A stretch of 38,421 bases of DNA from Nitrospirota bacterium (GTDB lineage Bacteria > Nitrospirota > Nitrospiria > Nitrospirales > Nitrospiraceae). The DNA lies in assembly GCA_018971525.1 (NCBI GenBank), contig JAGXAR010000032.1:1-38421 (forward strand). The letters run 5' to 3'. Shown piece by piece: positions 15,614 to 24,316 of the stretch (position 1 is its first letter; each line of letters opens with the position of its first letter). Below the pieces are notes generated by a model that worked only from the letters and a program-made list of their open reading frames with translations, was not told where the DNA came from and did no database searches. Position numbers and translations under genes: made by a program.

Positions 15614-16943
15614 CTAGTGCTTCAGCTTGTTCAATGTGTTCAGCGTCGCCACCTTGTAATACTCGGCCAGGGTCGGATAGTTGAACACCCTGTTGAGAAA
15701 ACTAGTCGAGGCCGCCATTGAGGGCCGGTACGGCCCGGCCGATATGAATCAATTCTGCCGCGCCGGTGCCGATCGCGTGGACGCCCAGCAAACGCCGGTC
15801 CTCTCGATGAAACAGCAACTTCACGAGCCTGCTCTCGTCGCCGGGGATCTCGCCGCGGGCAATCCACCGGTAGCGGGCCACGCCGGTCTCATTAGGGAAT
15901 CTGCTTCACCGTCATGACATGCTCCGGCGCACCGGCCATCGAGACCTCCTGGATAGCGTAGATGCCGATCGGAAAGTGATCGGCCCTCTGGACCCAGGCC
16001 AGAACAATCCCCCAGACATCCTCTGTTCCGTTCGTCATGACGAACTCCTTCCTGAACCGACCAATCCAGGTTTTGAGTCCTGGCGCTCTATCGGGCTGTG
16101 CACAACCCAACGGACATTCAAAGGGAGGTGCATAGCCATCGCCATGAGCGTACGGTTCGCCCGTATTAGGGATCCTCGATCAAGCCATATTTGACGCAAT
16201 GTATTTGAGGAACCTCCCGGCTGCCGATCTCTTTTCCAGGCCATGAATACCTATCGATGATCGCAAACCCTCCACAGGCATCCGGGTCATATTTCCACCT
16301 CGTAGGCACATCCCTATGAGGCGCGCCTTGAAGCTACAAACGAACCTGCTCAATGAAGTATGTCGTGCGATGCGCTCTGTCCACATTTACTACGAGCAAA
16401 AGAGATGCCCACATCGCGGGCATCACGAGGAATTGTCGTAATGCGCCAAACAAGCGTCTGGGAGCGAAGACGGAGTTCGTGGAAGCAGTTCGAGGGGTGG
16501 TACCCGCTAGACCAGGTTGGCATACTCGTGCCAACCTGATACAGGACAGCAGAAGACACGGCGAGCAACAATCCGAGCGTATGCGGATCGGCAAACGACG
16601 CCTCTCCCTGCATCGACTCGATGTCGTTCCGCCAAAGCTGATTCTTTACCACCTCGACTTCGTGCCGGCCCACCTGCTCGACTCGGCTGAAAAGTTGGTC
16701 CGCGGTGGGCCGAGCCGAGATCTGCTGCGTCGAACTCCGTGCGGCGGCACAATTGTGCGCGACGAACGACAAGACTGCTTCGCGGAAGGTCTTGCCGGGG
16801 ATCGTACCGGTCCCCAGACAGAGGCCACTGACGTTCCGGCGTTTTTTCACGGCAGCGACGCCCTTGCCTGATTTCGCCGCCTGGGCGGCCGCCCCGCTGC
16901 CGATGCAGGCCAAATCGAATTCATTCCTGTCCGACATATTCAC
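15614..16943 (-). pseudogene. sthA: Soluble pyridine nucleotide transhydrogenase (SthA), degenerate
   Basis: Both ends of a soluble (Si-specific) NAD(P) transhydrogenase are recognisable. The N-terminal part (16943 to about 16550) reads FDLACIGSGAAAQAAKSGKG, then GTGTIPGKTFREAVL and later LFSRVEQVGRHEVEVVKNQL; the FAD loop G-x-G-x-x-G has been shortened. The C-terminal part (about 15990-15614) reads ADHFPIGIYAIQEVSMAGAP, then after a frameshift near 15900 ARYRWIARGEIPGDESRLVK and LLFHREDRRLLGVHAIGTGA, and after a second frameshift near 15710 FLNRVFNYPTLAEYYKVATL to a TAG. The middle (NAD-binding region) is mostly unrecognisable. The intact enzyme would be about 465 residues and would exchange reducing equivalents between NADPH and NADH. 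Its start overlaps the end of the upstream lipoprotein-oxidase gene, so it once belonged to that transcript. Confidence 0.85.
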
Positions 16944-18409
16944 TGCTTCCCTTCACGTTGACTGTCAGTTCGTGAGAGGTTCATGCCGCTCTTGAGTGGT
17001 GTGGGTTCGCCTGAACCTCGCGGATCGAGAGACGCAGAGCCCCTCGGCTCTACCACGAAGGTTCCGAACAGACCCGCGGCCGTCAACTCGCGGTCATGGC
17101 TGTAGGAGTGGAACTGCCGGTCGCCTTCCTGCGTTGATGGATGGATGTACCATTCCAGTTCGATGCTCTTCCCAGGCGCGGCGATCGCGTTCGAGTTCGT
17201 CGTGCTGGCCGGCTGACCGGTGGCATCCACGACCACGTTCGCTCCGTCGATGTGCAGACTCACATCCTCCCCTCCCTCCAACTGATTCCGGAGCGAGATC
17301 TTCATGCAATCGCCTTGGCTGCCGCGAAGGATCAACCGTTGAATCCATTGGCCTGGTGGCTCGTTCATCACCGCGCCAGGGTCCTGCCCCTCCTTGCGAC
17401 GCGCATCACGATTTTTCGCTTCTTCTTCCCGAATCTTGGCAATGTTCTCCGTCAGCACGTACATGTAGCCGGGATACGAGAAATTCAGCCACCAGCTCAG
17501 CGAGATCTCCACGTTGATGGCCGAGATATCGTACTGCCTCACCGGCGCATCGGCCGGACAACGGGCGTCATGATTGGAGATCGACTCGACATCGGTCTGC
17601 GACATCGGCGAGGCCTCCTCCTTCCCCGCCCCGTTCTGATGCAGCATCGACACGTTGCGGGAGAACCTTCTGGCCTGCCGGCTATGGGCGTAGAGCTCCC
17701 TCTGCGGCATGATTCGCTGATGCGGCCAGTCAACCAGCGTGACTCGGTCCGCCTGCCCCTCCATCGCCTGCTCCACGATGAAATCTGGAGCCCCGGCACT
17801 TGTCTCCAGCACGAAGGGAGTATCAGACCACAGGTGTTCCAGCCCACGGCTGGCCTCGAACACATAGGAGCCATAGGCCGCATCTGCCTGTTTGGTCAAG
17901 ACCACATTGAACAGTTCCACTGCCAACCGAGGCCGTCCCACAGATCGTGCCACTTGACCTCCATGCAGAGCACAGGCCAGAGCCATGGCTTGCGGGTCCA
18001 CCGCCAGCCGGGAAGGAAGGTCCGAGATGAGGTGCTGCATCGCCGCCGGCAGGACAATGGACGATCGGCTCTTCACTTTCACGGCGTGAGCTGCCTGGTC
18101 TAAATGCTGCGCATCAAGACGAATTTCTGCAGGATCTGAGCTTGATTGACAGTGGGTGTAGGTCTTCCACAAGTGCATAAATTGGACATGGTCAATTGGG
18201 CCTGTCGGTCTGTCGAACGACCAGGTAGTCTGGCATCCCGCGAGCGCCAGAACCATCGCGAGGTACAACAAGCCGAATGGTCTCACAGGCCGGTTTTCTC
18301 TCGACGGGCATGCGCTGACCCTCCCGATTAGTTGAGGGTCCAAGAAGCGATATGGACGCTTTGACTCCTCACTTCGTCGGCAGTCATACAGGTTCAATTT
18401 CATCGACAT
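16940..18409 (-). CDS. Lipoprotein fused to a multicopper-oxidase N-terminal domain lacking copper ligands
   Basis: A 489-codon frame with two parts. After a lipobox (AMVLALAGCQ, Cys59) comes a helical segment to about 195 (DPQAMALACALHGGQVARSV, then AVELFNVVLTKQADAAYGSY) that resembles a small repeat-type lipoprotein. Residues about 228-470 match the first cupredoxin domain of large multicopper oxidases: VRQYDISAINVEISL, IQRLILRGSQGDCMKISLRN, DATGQPASTTNS, YIHPSTQEGD, GLFGTFVVEPRGS, LDP and SGEP. The copper motifs are broken: H-x-H is HID (386-388) and the second H-x-H is HSY (434-436). It stops soon after this domain, so it cannot be a working oxidase. The start is either 18409 (AGGGA 7 bases upstream) or the GTG at 18286, which gives an ideal 18-residue lipoprotein signal. 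A frameshifted relative lies at 25410-26104. Confidence 0.7.
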   Translation of the reverse strand: MSMKLNLYDCRRSEESKRPYRFLDPQLIGRVSACPSRENRPVRPFGLLYLAMVLALAGCQTTWSFDRPTGPIDHVQFMHLWKTYTHCQSSSDPAEIRLDAQHLDQAAHAVKVKSRSSIVLPAAMQHLISDLPSRLAVDPQAMALACALHGGQVARSVGRPRLAVELFNVVLTKQADAAYGSYVFEASRGLEHLWSDTPFVLETSAGAPDFIVEQAMEGQADRVTLVDWPHQRIMPQRELYAHSRQARRFSRNVSMLHQNGAGKEEASPMSQTDVESISNHDARCPADAPVRQYDISAINVEISLSWWLNFSYPGYMYVLTENIAKIREEEAKNRDARRKEGQDPGAVMNEPPGQWIQRLILRGSQGDCMKISLRNQLEGGEDVSLHIDGANVVVDATGQPASTTNSNAIAAPGKSIELEWYIHPSTQEGDRQFHSYSHDRELTAAGLFGTFVVEPRGSASLDPRGSGEPTPLKSGMNLSRTDSQREGKQ

Positions 18410-18466
18410 GGCCTATTCCCTATGCGCACGGACCGGTTGTGGGAGCCCTGCACCACTGCCAAGCGG

Positions 18467-18742
18467 TCAATTCTCACATTCGGGGGCATCGCACCTTCGC
18501 TCATCCAGATCCCCATCACTGCTCATAGATTCAACCAAACCCCTTCGCCCGTCCCCACCCGGATCGCCAGGCCCAAGATATTTGGCTGATACAGCAAGTC
18601 GGCGGTTGGCCCGAATCGTGGGGTCCTCGATGTAGCCGCAGTTGACGCATCGGTACCCCTGAGATCGGATCTGACTACTCTCCTGATGGAGATCCATGGA
18701 GTCGTCGATGATCAGCAATCCGCCGCAGCGCGTGCAAAACAT
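18467..18742 (-). CDS. Small zinc-ribbon protein
   Basis: A 91-residue protein with two C-x-x-C pairs, MFCTRCGG (Cys3, Cys6) and YRCVNCGYIEDPTI (Cys32, Cys35), which would bind one zinc in a rubredoxin-like zinc ribbon. The acidic, serine-rich tail has no recognisable domain. It is cytoplasmic by composition. Proteins of this type often act as small nucleic-acid or protein-binding adaptors, but the function is unknown. The start at 18742 is chosen because AAAGG lies 8 bases upstream and because the fold begins there; the open frame continues to 18829. It is 57 bp upstream of the lipoprotein-oxidase gene on the same strand. Confidence 0.7.
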   Translation of the reverse strand: MFCTRCGGLLIIDDSMDLHQESSQIRSQGYRCVNCGYIEDPTIRANRRLAVSAKYLGPGDPGGDGRRGLVESMSSDGDLDERRCDAPECEN

Positions 18743-19251
18743 TGCGTGTACCTTTGCTCCTGCTGTTATGGCCTGTCCTTCTTTGATGCATGCATGCAGA
18801 ACCTCCGATCCTACCGATGGACTTAGCAAACCCTGTACCGTTCGATGCAGTTGTGGGCTCGTAGCGGCATGGGCTTGAGTTGTTGAAGAAATTCGGGGTC
18901 TGCTCGGTGGTAACTCTGGGCGCAGAGCAGCGCGGACCGTGAAGAGTCACGAAAAGCAGCGAACTGTCGCGAGGCAGAATACGAAGCGTAGTGAGAGGGG
19001 ATTCCGAAGCACAGCACAGAAGGCCCGTACGGACTTCCCTCGCGCAAGGGAGCCCTGCAACCGGAGCGGTCGGCCTGCTGAGAGTGGGTGCCTGACCCGC
19101 GTCGTGCCCCGGCACATCAACTCTTGCCCGTACGCCGCTTCACGTGCTTCTCGATCCCCCGCCTCTACCACTGGTCGGTCATGTCCTGAAACATGATGGG
19201 CGAGCATGATTCGGGCATACCTCCCGGCTCCTGCCCGGACATGAGGTTGTT
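18743..19251. other. Intergenic region, no gene supported
   Basis: Overlapping frames on both strands between 18840 and 19200 are rich in Arg, Ser and Pro, lack ribosome-binding sites and contain no recognised motif. The left end carries the promoter region of the zinc-ribbon gene. I see no tRNA or clear terminator. Confidence 0.4.
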
Positions 19252-19599
19252 CTACCGTCCACCTCTACCGGTTGCTGCCTCTCCCCTTCCAGTCTCGGTG
19301 CCAGATCTGAGTCGCGTTGGGCCGCGGCCCGATTCCGGTCCAAGCAATCCTGATCCAGGTCCGATTGAAGGAGAGAGGGGGGATGTCGCTGAACCGAGAT
19401 CAGGGCTTCGTGGTGGGATGTGGGATTCCGGCGGTGAGAATCTGGGTTCACTGAGAGAACCCGGCGTGCGCATCGTACCGGGCACGTCGAAAGGCTGTGC
19501 TTGGTGTCTGCTCTCCGAGCCACGAGGTTGAGCCTGCGCGAGGGGCGTCAGCACGACCAACGAGATGAGCATGATCGAACTCGTGAGGACCTGTTTCAT
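19252..19599 (-). CDS. Small secreted Pro/Ser/Gly/Arg-rich protein
   Basis: A 115-residue protein with a clean signal peptide (MKQVLTSSIMLISLVVLTPL then AQA, cleavage near 23). The mature part is low-complexity and unstructured, rich in Pro, Ser, Gly and Arg, for example SPLSPSIGPGSGLLGPESGR, and has no domain I recognise. GGAGG lies 4 bases before the ATG, so the start is well supported. It lies 132 bp downstream of the HlyD gene on the same strand and may be the last gene of the efflux operon or independent. The role is unknown; a disordered envelope protein is the most that can be said. Confidence 0.6.
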   Translation of the reverse strand: MKQVLTSSIMLISLVVLTPLAQAQPRGSESRHQAQPFDVPGTMRTPGSLSEPRFSPPESHIPPRSPDLGSATSPLSPSIGPGSGLLGPESGRGPTRLRSGTETGRGEAATGRGGR

Positions 19600-19731
19600 G
19601 TCTCCTCCCCCAATGTGGGCCATTACGAGATGCTGGGTGGCACTGAATGATGGCGAAGTACGCCCTCCTGGGTCTGCATGCCAACGGAACCGGAACACGA
19701 ATCGGCAGAGCATGGTCGTCGTTTGACAGAC

Positions 19732-21168
19732 TCAGTCTGTACTGGAAGCTGCTTGCGGCCCTCTTGGATTTACATGTCGCGATTCTTTTGATCCGATGTG
19801 CGCCTGGACAGACTCGCGCATGCGCAGTCCTTCTGTGCGTGACAACGCGCCCGGGGCAGTGAGCGCCGGGTCGTGGGGGGATCGTCTTTCAGGCTCTTCG
19901 ATTGTGCCTTGGAAACGAGGCTCGGCCTCTCGCATGGCAGGCATCTCGGCCTGTCCCTGGTTTGGAACCAGATTCCTCGTCATGACGTCTTGGGCCAGGG
20001 CTTCCGCAGTCGGGAGCTCACCGGCATAGATATCCGTTTCATATTCCGGGGTGGACGGCGTCGCGAGCGACGACCAGACCGACTGACCGGTCTCGGCGAT
20101 ATTGATATGCGTACTGGTCGACAACCCTGGCCGGATGGGATGTTCCCGGAGTTCGTCTGCCGGCAACGCGATACGGACCGGCACGCGTTCGACGATGTGA
20201 ATGAAGTTCCCGGTGGAATTGTCCGGCGGGAGCAAGGCAAACGGACTCCCGCTGCCTGGCACCAAGCCCTCGACGGTGCCATGGAAGGTTTGCTTCGATC
20301 CGTAGAGATTGACATTCACCAACGCCAGCTGTCCGGGTCGCACATGCTCAAGCTCCGTTTCACGCAGGTTCGCCTCAACCCACAGATGATCCAATGGCAC
20401 GATGGTCATGAGGGGAGTGCCGGGCTGTACGCGATCCCCGACCTGCCCCCTCCGCTTTGCCACGTAACCGGACACCGGAGCTCGGATCTGTTGGCGCGCG
20501 TACTCCAGGTGCGCTTCGATGAGCTGGTGCTTCGCCAGATCGACGGCGGGATGCGCCATGACCGTGGTTCCCCCGATCTGCGCGTCGAGCGTATCGAGTT
20601 CGGCCTGCGTCTCCCGCACCTCCGCTTCCAAAGCTAGAACTTTATCCGCTGTATTCTGCACGATCTGCTTGGAGATCGCTCCGCTCGGCGACGCAGCCAG
20701 ATAACGGTCCATGTCGTGCCGAGCCAGATCCAAACGGGCGGTCCGCGATGTCAATTTTTCCGCCAACTGCTTCCGCGTCATAAACAGCGCGGCGATGCGG
20801 CGGACTTCTTCTCCCAGCCGTCCTCGGGCGCGGCCGAGTGCCGCGTAGGCCTGATGTTCATCGAGACGGATCATGAGGTCGCCGCTATTCACGAACTGCG
20901 TCTCCTCGACCAGGACCTGCGTGATGATGCCCGACGCCTGGGCTGCGACCGGCACAAGGTTGCCGGTCACGTAGGCGTTATCGGTCCGGACCCAAAACCG
21001 GTCGTAGGTCCACCAGTAGCCGAGGTAGCCGATGGCGGTGATCAGGACCAGCAAGACGACCACGAGCAACCGGCGATTCCGGCGCGCACGAATGGCCTTG
21101 GGGTGAATTCTCAGTGAGCCTGGAGAAGGTGATGAACCGGGTAATTCCGATGTCGTCGTCGTGGTCAT
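19732..21168 (-). CDS. HlyD/EmrA-family membrane fusion protein of an efflux pump
   Basis: A 478-residue periplasmic adaptor that links an inner-membrane pump to an outer-membrane channel. A basic N-terminal tail is followed by one transmembrane helix (about 34-55, LLVVVLLVLITAIGYLGYWW), then the biotinyl-lipoyl half-motifs (DNAYVTGNLVPVAAQASGII and IRAPVSGYVAKRRGQVGDRV), separated by a long alpha-helical hairpin (about 125-225), then a beta-barrel domain with PLDHLWVEANLRETEL. EmrA proteins are usually about 390 residues; here a polar tail of about 90 residues rich in Pro, Glu and Arg follows, which is unusual. It starts 4 bp after the outer-membrane factor stop, so translation is probably coupled. 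The ATG at 21168 has only a weak Shine-Dalgarno sequence. Confidence 0.9.
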   Translation of the reverse strand: MTTTTTSELPGSSPSPGSLRIHPKAIRARRNRRLLVVVLLVLITAIGYLGYWWTYDRFWVRTDNAYVTGNLVPVAAQASGIITQVLVEETQFVNSGDLMIRLDEHQAYAALGRARGRLGEEVRRIAALFMTRKQLAEKLTSRTARLDLARHDMDRYLAASPSGAISKQIVQNTADKVLALEAEVRETQAELDTLDAQIGGTTVMAHPAVDLAKHQLIEAHLEYARQQIRAPVSGYVAKRRGQVGDRVQPGTPLMTIVPLDHLWVEANLRETELEHVRPGQLALVNVNLYGSKQTFHGTVEGLVPGSGSPFALLPPDNSTGNFIHIVERVPVRIALPADELREHPIRPGLSTSTHINIAETGQSVWSSLATPSTPEYETDIYAGELPTAEALAQDVMTRNLVPNQGQAEMPAMREAEPRFQGTIEEPERRSPHDPALTAPGALSRTEGLRMRESVQAHIGSKESRHVNPRGPQAASSTD

Positions 21169-21172
21169 AGTA

Positions 21173-22681
21173 TTAACTCGGGTTTTGTTTCGGTCGTTTT
21201 TCAAGGTCCGGATTGTGATAGCCCCCGCCCAGCGATTCGATGAGATCGATCGCCGCAACCAGTTGGTCGCTTTCGAGCGCCCTCAACGCATACTCCTGCT
21301 CAAGCACCGGGTGTCGATGGAGCAACACCTCGCGGTCATCGTCGAGGCCGTTCACCAGCCGGATCTTCGCCAGACGCCAGTCTTCGCCCAAGGAAGCCAG
21401 CAGCCGCTTATGCGACGCCATCATCTCGTTGGTCGTTTGCCAGGCGCTTAGACTGTCGGCCACTTCTCGCATCGCATCCAGCAAAGTCTCATTATATAAT
21501 TCAACGGCCGCATCATATTGCGCCCGTTGAGCGCCCAATTCGCCCCGGAGTCGACCGCCTTCGAACCAGGGCATGCGCAGACCCGGAGCCAGTCCATACG
21601 AGAAGCTCTGGCCGCTGAAGAGGAAATTGGCCAGCTTGTCCGTGCCCTTCGTCAACGTCAGCGCGTTGAACCCCACGAACCCCGTCAGATCGATCGTGGG
21701 ATAAAATTGTGTCTTAGCGACCTTGACCATCCGCGACGCGGCGTGGGCTCGATAGAGAGCGGCGGCCAGGTCGGGACGATGGACCAGCAGCCCGATCGAA
21801 AGATGGTCGGGTGCTCCAATCTGATTGGGAATGGTCACGACCGGCTTGGCAAACAAATGTGCCGCCTCGTCGGGTCCCTTCCCCGTCAACCGCGCGAGCA
21901 AATGACGCTGTACATCCAACTGATCGCGGACCGCAGCCTGTCGTTTGAAGGCCGCTTCATATTCCGCCACGGCGAGCTTCACCGGCTGGTCGTTATCCAG
22001 ACCGAGGCGGAACCGCGTCTCCGCGAGGCTCTGCAGATTACGGCGGATACTGACAATGGCCTTCACAACCGTGAGTTGCTGCTGAAGGGCCTGCCCTCGG
22101 AAATACGCACGCGCGATGCCGGCGGTCAATCGGAGACGTACCTCGGCTCGTTCCGCTTCCTCGGCGGCCGCATGTCCTAAGGACGCTTCGAGCATGGCTC
22201 GGTTCTTCCCCCAGAAATCGAATTCGTACCGGAAACTCAACGGATTGATGATCCCATACGCGATCCTGATGCCCGCCACCTCCTTATTCAATGCGGCAAA
22301 CACCCCGTGCTGCGAGATGCGCTCATAGGCGAGCGATGCGTCGGCTTCCAGGAACGGCAAGAGCCGCGCGCCTTCGACCTTTACGAGCGCTTCCGCCTGA
22401 TGCAGTCGTGCAGACGCCTGTTTGAGCCCTGGATTGTCCTTGAGCGCCGTTTCGATCAGTTGGTTCAGTTCCGGATTACCGAACTGTTCCCACCACCGAT
22501 CCTCCGGCCACTGCTGGAGCCGACTCGTGACCTCGGCCAGCGTCTCTGTCATTTCCGGCGCCTCGAGATACTCGGCCGGCGGATCGCCCGCCGGAATCCA
22601 GGCACAACCCGCGAAGAGGAGCAGGCCGCCGATGCCGAGCCAGGATTGCCGCCGCTGTATTGTGAGGGAATGAGATGTCAC
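21173..22681 (-). CDS. Outer-membrane efflux factor, NodT/OprM-type lipoprotein
   Basis: A 502-residue TolC-like outer-membrane channel subunit. A lipoprotein signal (GIGGLLLFAGCAW, Cys at about 26) is followed by the family start DRWWEQFGNPELNQLIETAL, then ALKDNPGLKQASARLHQAEA, and two repeats of long helices with short strands; FLEADASLAYERI and YEFDFWGKNRAMLEASLGHA are typical of the NodT group. It would form the trimeric exit duct for the pump encoded beside it. The start is a GTG at 22681 overlapping the pump gene's TGA (GTGA), with GGAGG 7 bases upstream, so the two are coupled. Confidence 0.92.
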   Translation of the reverse strand: MTSHSLTIQRRQSWLGIGGLLLFAGCAWIPAGDPPAEYLEAPEMTETLAEVTSRLQQWPEDRWWEQFGNPELNQLIETALKDNPGLKQASARLHQAEALVKVEGARLLPFLEADASLAYERISQHGVFAALNKEVAGIRIAYGIINPLSFRYEFDFWGKNRAMLEASLGHAAAEEAERAEVRLRLTAGIARAYFRGQALQQQLTVVKAIVSIRRNLQSLAETRFRLGLDNDQPVKLAVAEYEAAFKRQAAVRDQLDVQRHLLARLTGKGPDEAAHLFAKPVVTIPNQIGAPDHLSIGLLVHRPDLAAALYRAHAASRMVKVAKTQFYPTIDLTGFVGFNALTLTKGTDKLANFLFSGQSFSYGLAPGLRMPWFEGGRLRGELGAQRAQYDAAVELYNETLLDAMREVADSLSAWQTTNEMMASHKRLLASLGEDWRLAKIRLVNGLDDDREVLLHRHPVLEQEYALRALESDQLVAAIDLIESLGGGYHNPDLEKRPKQNPS

Positions 22682-24276
22682 GGTACGTCCTCCGCCATTT
22701 CTTCCGCCAGCATTTCCGGTAACTCCTCTTGCGCGGTTGCATGCAAGGGGAGATGGGTGGGATCGGCCAGCCAGACGAGCGCCGCGAGTCCCATAAACGT
22801 GTAACTGGCCACAAGAAACGCATCGTTCATTCCCAGAATGGCAGATGACTGTTTGATCGTCGCCGCAAGCTTACCCGCGACCATGGCAGGATCGAGTCCT
22901 GCGCCCTTCAACTTGGCGGAGAATTGCTCCAGCCCACCGAACGACACGGACGCTCTGCCCCCAAAATGGTCGGCCAAGTGAAGCTGATGGAAGTGGATGC
23001 GCCGAAAGAGCACAATCCCTTGAATGGTGATCCCGATGGCCCCGGCCGCGATGCGGAGCAGCGCCGCCAATTCTGCTGCCCGCCCCACCAATGGCCCCGA
23101 CAACCCGTGCAGGGCCAGGACGGTCAGCGGCGTAAAAAACGAACCGAGGAACAGACCTTCGCACACCATGGGCCAGAAGATCTGGTCATAGGAGTGCGGG
23201 TCATCGAACAAACCGATCCAATAAAAGGTGCCGGCGAATCCGAGGCAGTTGAGGCAGGCGAGCAGCCGCGCGTCGACCCGCTTGCACAGCTCGTGCATGA
23301 CCATGATCGCCGGCACACCCAGCAGGAGCATAGGCAGAAACACCATGCCGGCCAGAAAGGACGAATAGCCCATCAAGAGCTGAAGCTGGACAATGAACAA
23401 GGTAAGCAAGCCCTGAATCGAGAGAAACCCAACGGTCAGACATATGACCCCGATCGCAAAATTGCGGTGGGTAAACAGCCGGAGGTCCACGGCGGGATGG
23501 CGCGTGCCCCACTCCCACACCACTAAGCAAATCAATGACACGACGACGACGATGAGGACACCGCGAAGGAAAGGCGAATCGAGCCAGTCAAAATCATTGC
23601 CCATATTCAGCAGCGTCTGGATCCCTCCGAGGACCAGCACCAGGAAGAGAAATCCGACCAGATCGAAACGGATGTGGCGCCGCGCGAACCCACGTCCGTA
23701 TAGCAAGGCGCCGGTCAGGCCTGCGATGGTCAGCGCGAAAGGGATATTGAGGTAGAACAGATAGCGCCAGCCCAGTTCATCGGCGAGCCAGCCGCCTGCG
23801 GGCAAGCCGATCGTAAACGGCATGAGCGTGAACAGCGCCCAGAGCCCCAATCCCACCGATTTCAGCCGATCGGGGTACTCGTTCAACCACAGGGATTGCC
23901 CGAGCGGGAGCGTCGCGCCGCCTGCTAGACCGAGCAGGATGCGAGCCGGCAGAAACAGCCACAGGGTCTGACTGATGGCGCAGAGATAGGACGCTCCAGC
24001 ATAGAGGACAAAGGCGCCGATCAACACCCGATAGTCGCCATACCGATGTGACAGCCATCGTGCCACGGGAAAGGCCAGCGCCAGCCCGATCATGAAATCA
24101 GTCTGGGCCCATCCTCCAAAACTAGGCAAGACGCCTCCCAAGTCGCTGGCGGCATGAGGTAACAACGCCACATAGGACCCGGCGTTGAACAGCACGACCA
24201 TGTGCCCAAGGCCGAGCACCATGTTCAAGAGGATAAAGCGCCAACCCCATAGCCGCTCGGGAAACATCGCTCGCAT
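22678..24276 (-). CDS. DHA2-type MFS drug/solute exporter (EmrB-like)
   Basis: A 532-residue inner-membrane transporter with about 14 hydrophobic helices, as in EmrB and other DHA2 members. Recognisable elements: a first helix with an acidic/aromatic end, the motif around LSHRYGDYRVLIGAFVLYAG (motif A region), the LPARILLGLAGGATLPLGQS motif, and GLPAGGWLADELGWRYLFYL (motif C region). It exports compounds using the proton gradient; the substrate is unknown. It is the first gene of the three-gene efflux operon and starts 40 bp after the FNT gene, so read-through from there is possible. The ATG at 24276 uses GGGGA 6 bases upstream, which lies inside a hairpin (24285-24303). A later ATG at 24267 is possible. 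Confidence 0.92.
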   Translation of the reverse strand: MRAMFPERLWGWRFILLNMVLGLGHMVVLFNAGSYVALLPHAASDLGGVLPSFGGWAQTDFMIGLALAFPVARWLSHRYGDYRVLIGAFVLYAGASYLCAISQTLWLFLPARILLGLAGGATLPLGQSLWLNEYPDRLKSVGLGLWALFTLMPFTIGLPAGGWLADELGWRYLFYLNIPFALTIAGLTGALLYGRGFARRHIRFDLVGFLFLVLVLGGIQTLLNMGNDFDWLDSPFLRGVLIVVVVSLICLVVWEWGTRHPAVDLRLFTHRNFAIGVICLTVGFLSIQGLLTLFIVQLQLLMGYSSFLAGMVFLPMLLLGVPAIMVMHELCKRVDARLLACLNCLGFAGTFYWIGLFDDPHSYDQIFWPMVCEGLFLGSFFTPLTVLALHGLSGPLVGRAAELAALLRIAAGAIGITIQGIVLFRRIHFHQLHLADHFGGRASVSFGGLEQFSAKLKGAGLDPAMVAGKLAATIKQSSAILGMNDAFLVASYTFMGLAALVWLADPTHLPLHATAQEELPEMLAEEMAEDVP

Positions 24277-24284
24277 CGCTCATC

Positions 24285-24303
24285 CCCTGCCTCATCGGCA
24301 GGG
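24285..24303 (-). promoter_or_regulatory. Hairpin overlapping the efflux-pump Shine-Dalgarno sequence
   Basis: CCCTGCC and GGCAGGG pair perfectly (7 bp, loop of 5) in the 40-bp gap between the FNT stop and the pump start. The 3' arm contains most of the ribosome-binding GGGGA. No T-run follows, so it is not a standard terminator. It would hide the Shine-Dalgarno sequence when folded and could limit pump translation. Confidence 0.5.
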
Positions 24304-24316
24304 ACCTCCACGTGAC

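Noticed and set aside
18840-19207. Frames on both strands in the gap between the zinc-ribbon and secreted-protein genes
   Set aside because: Low-complexity Arg/Ser/Pro content, no ribosome-binding sites and no recognised motif.
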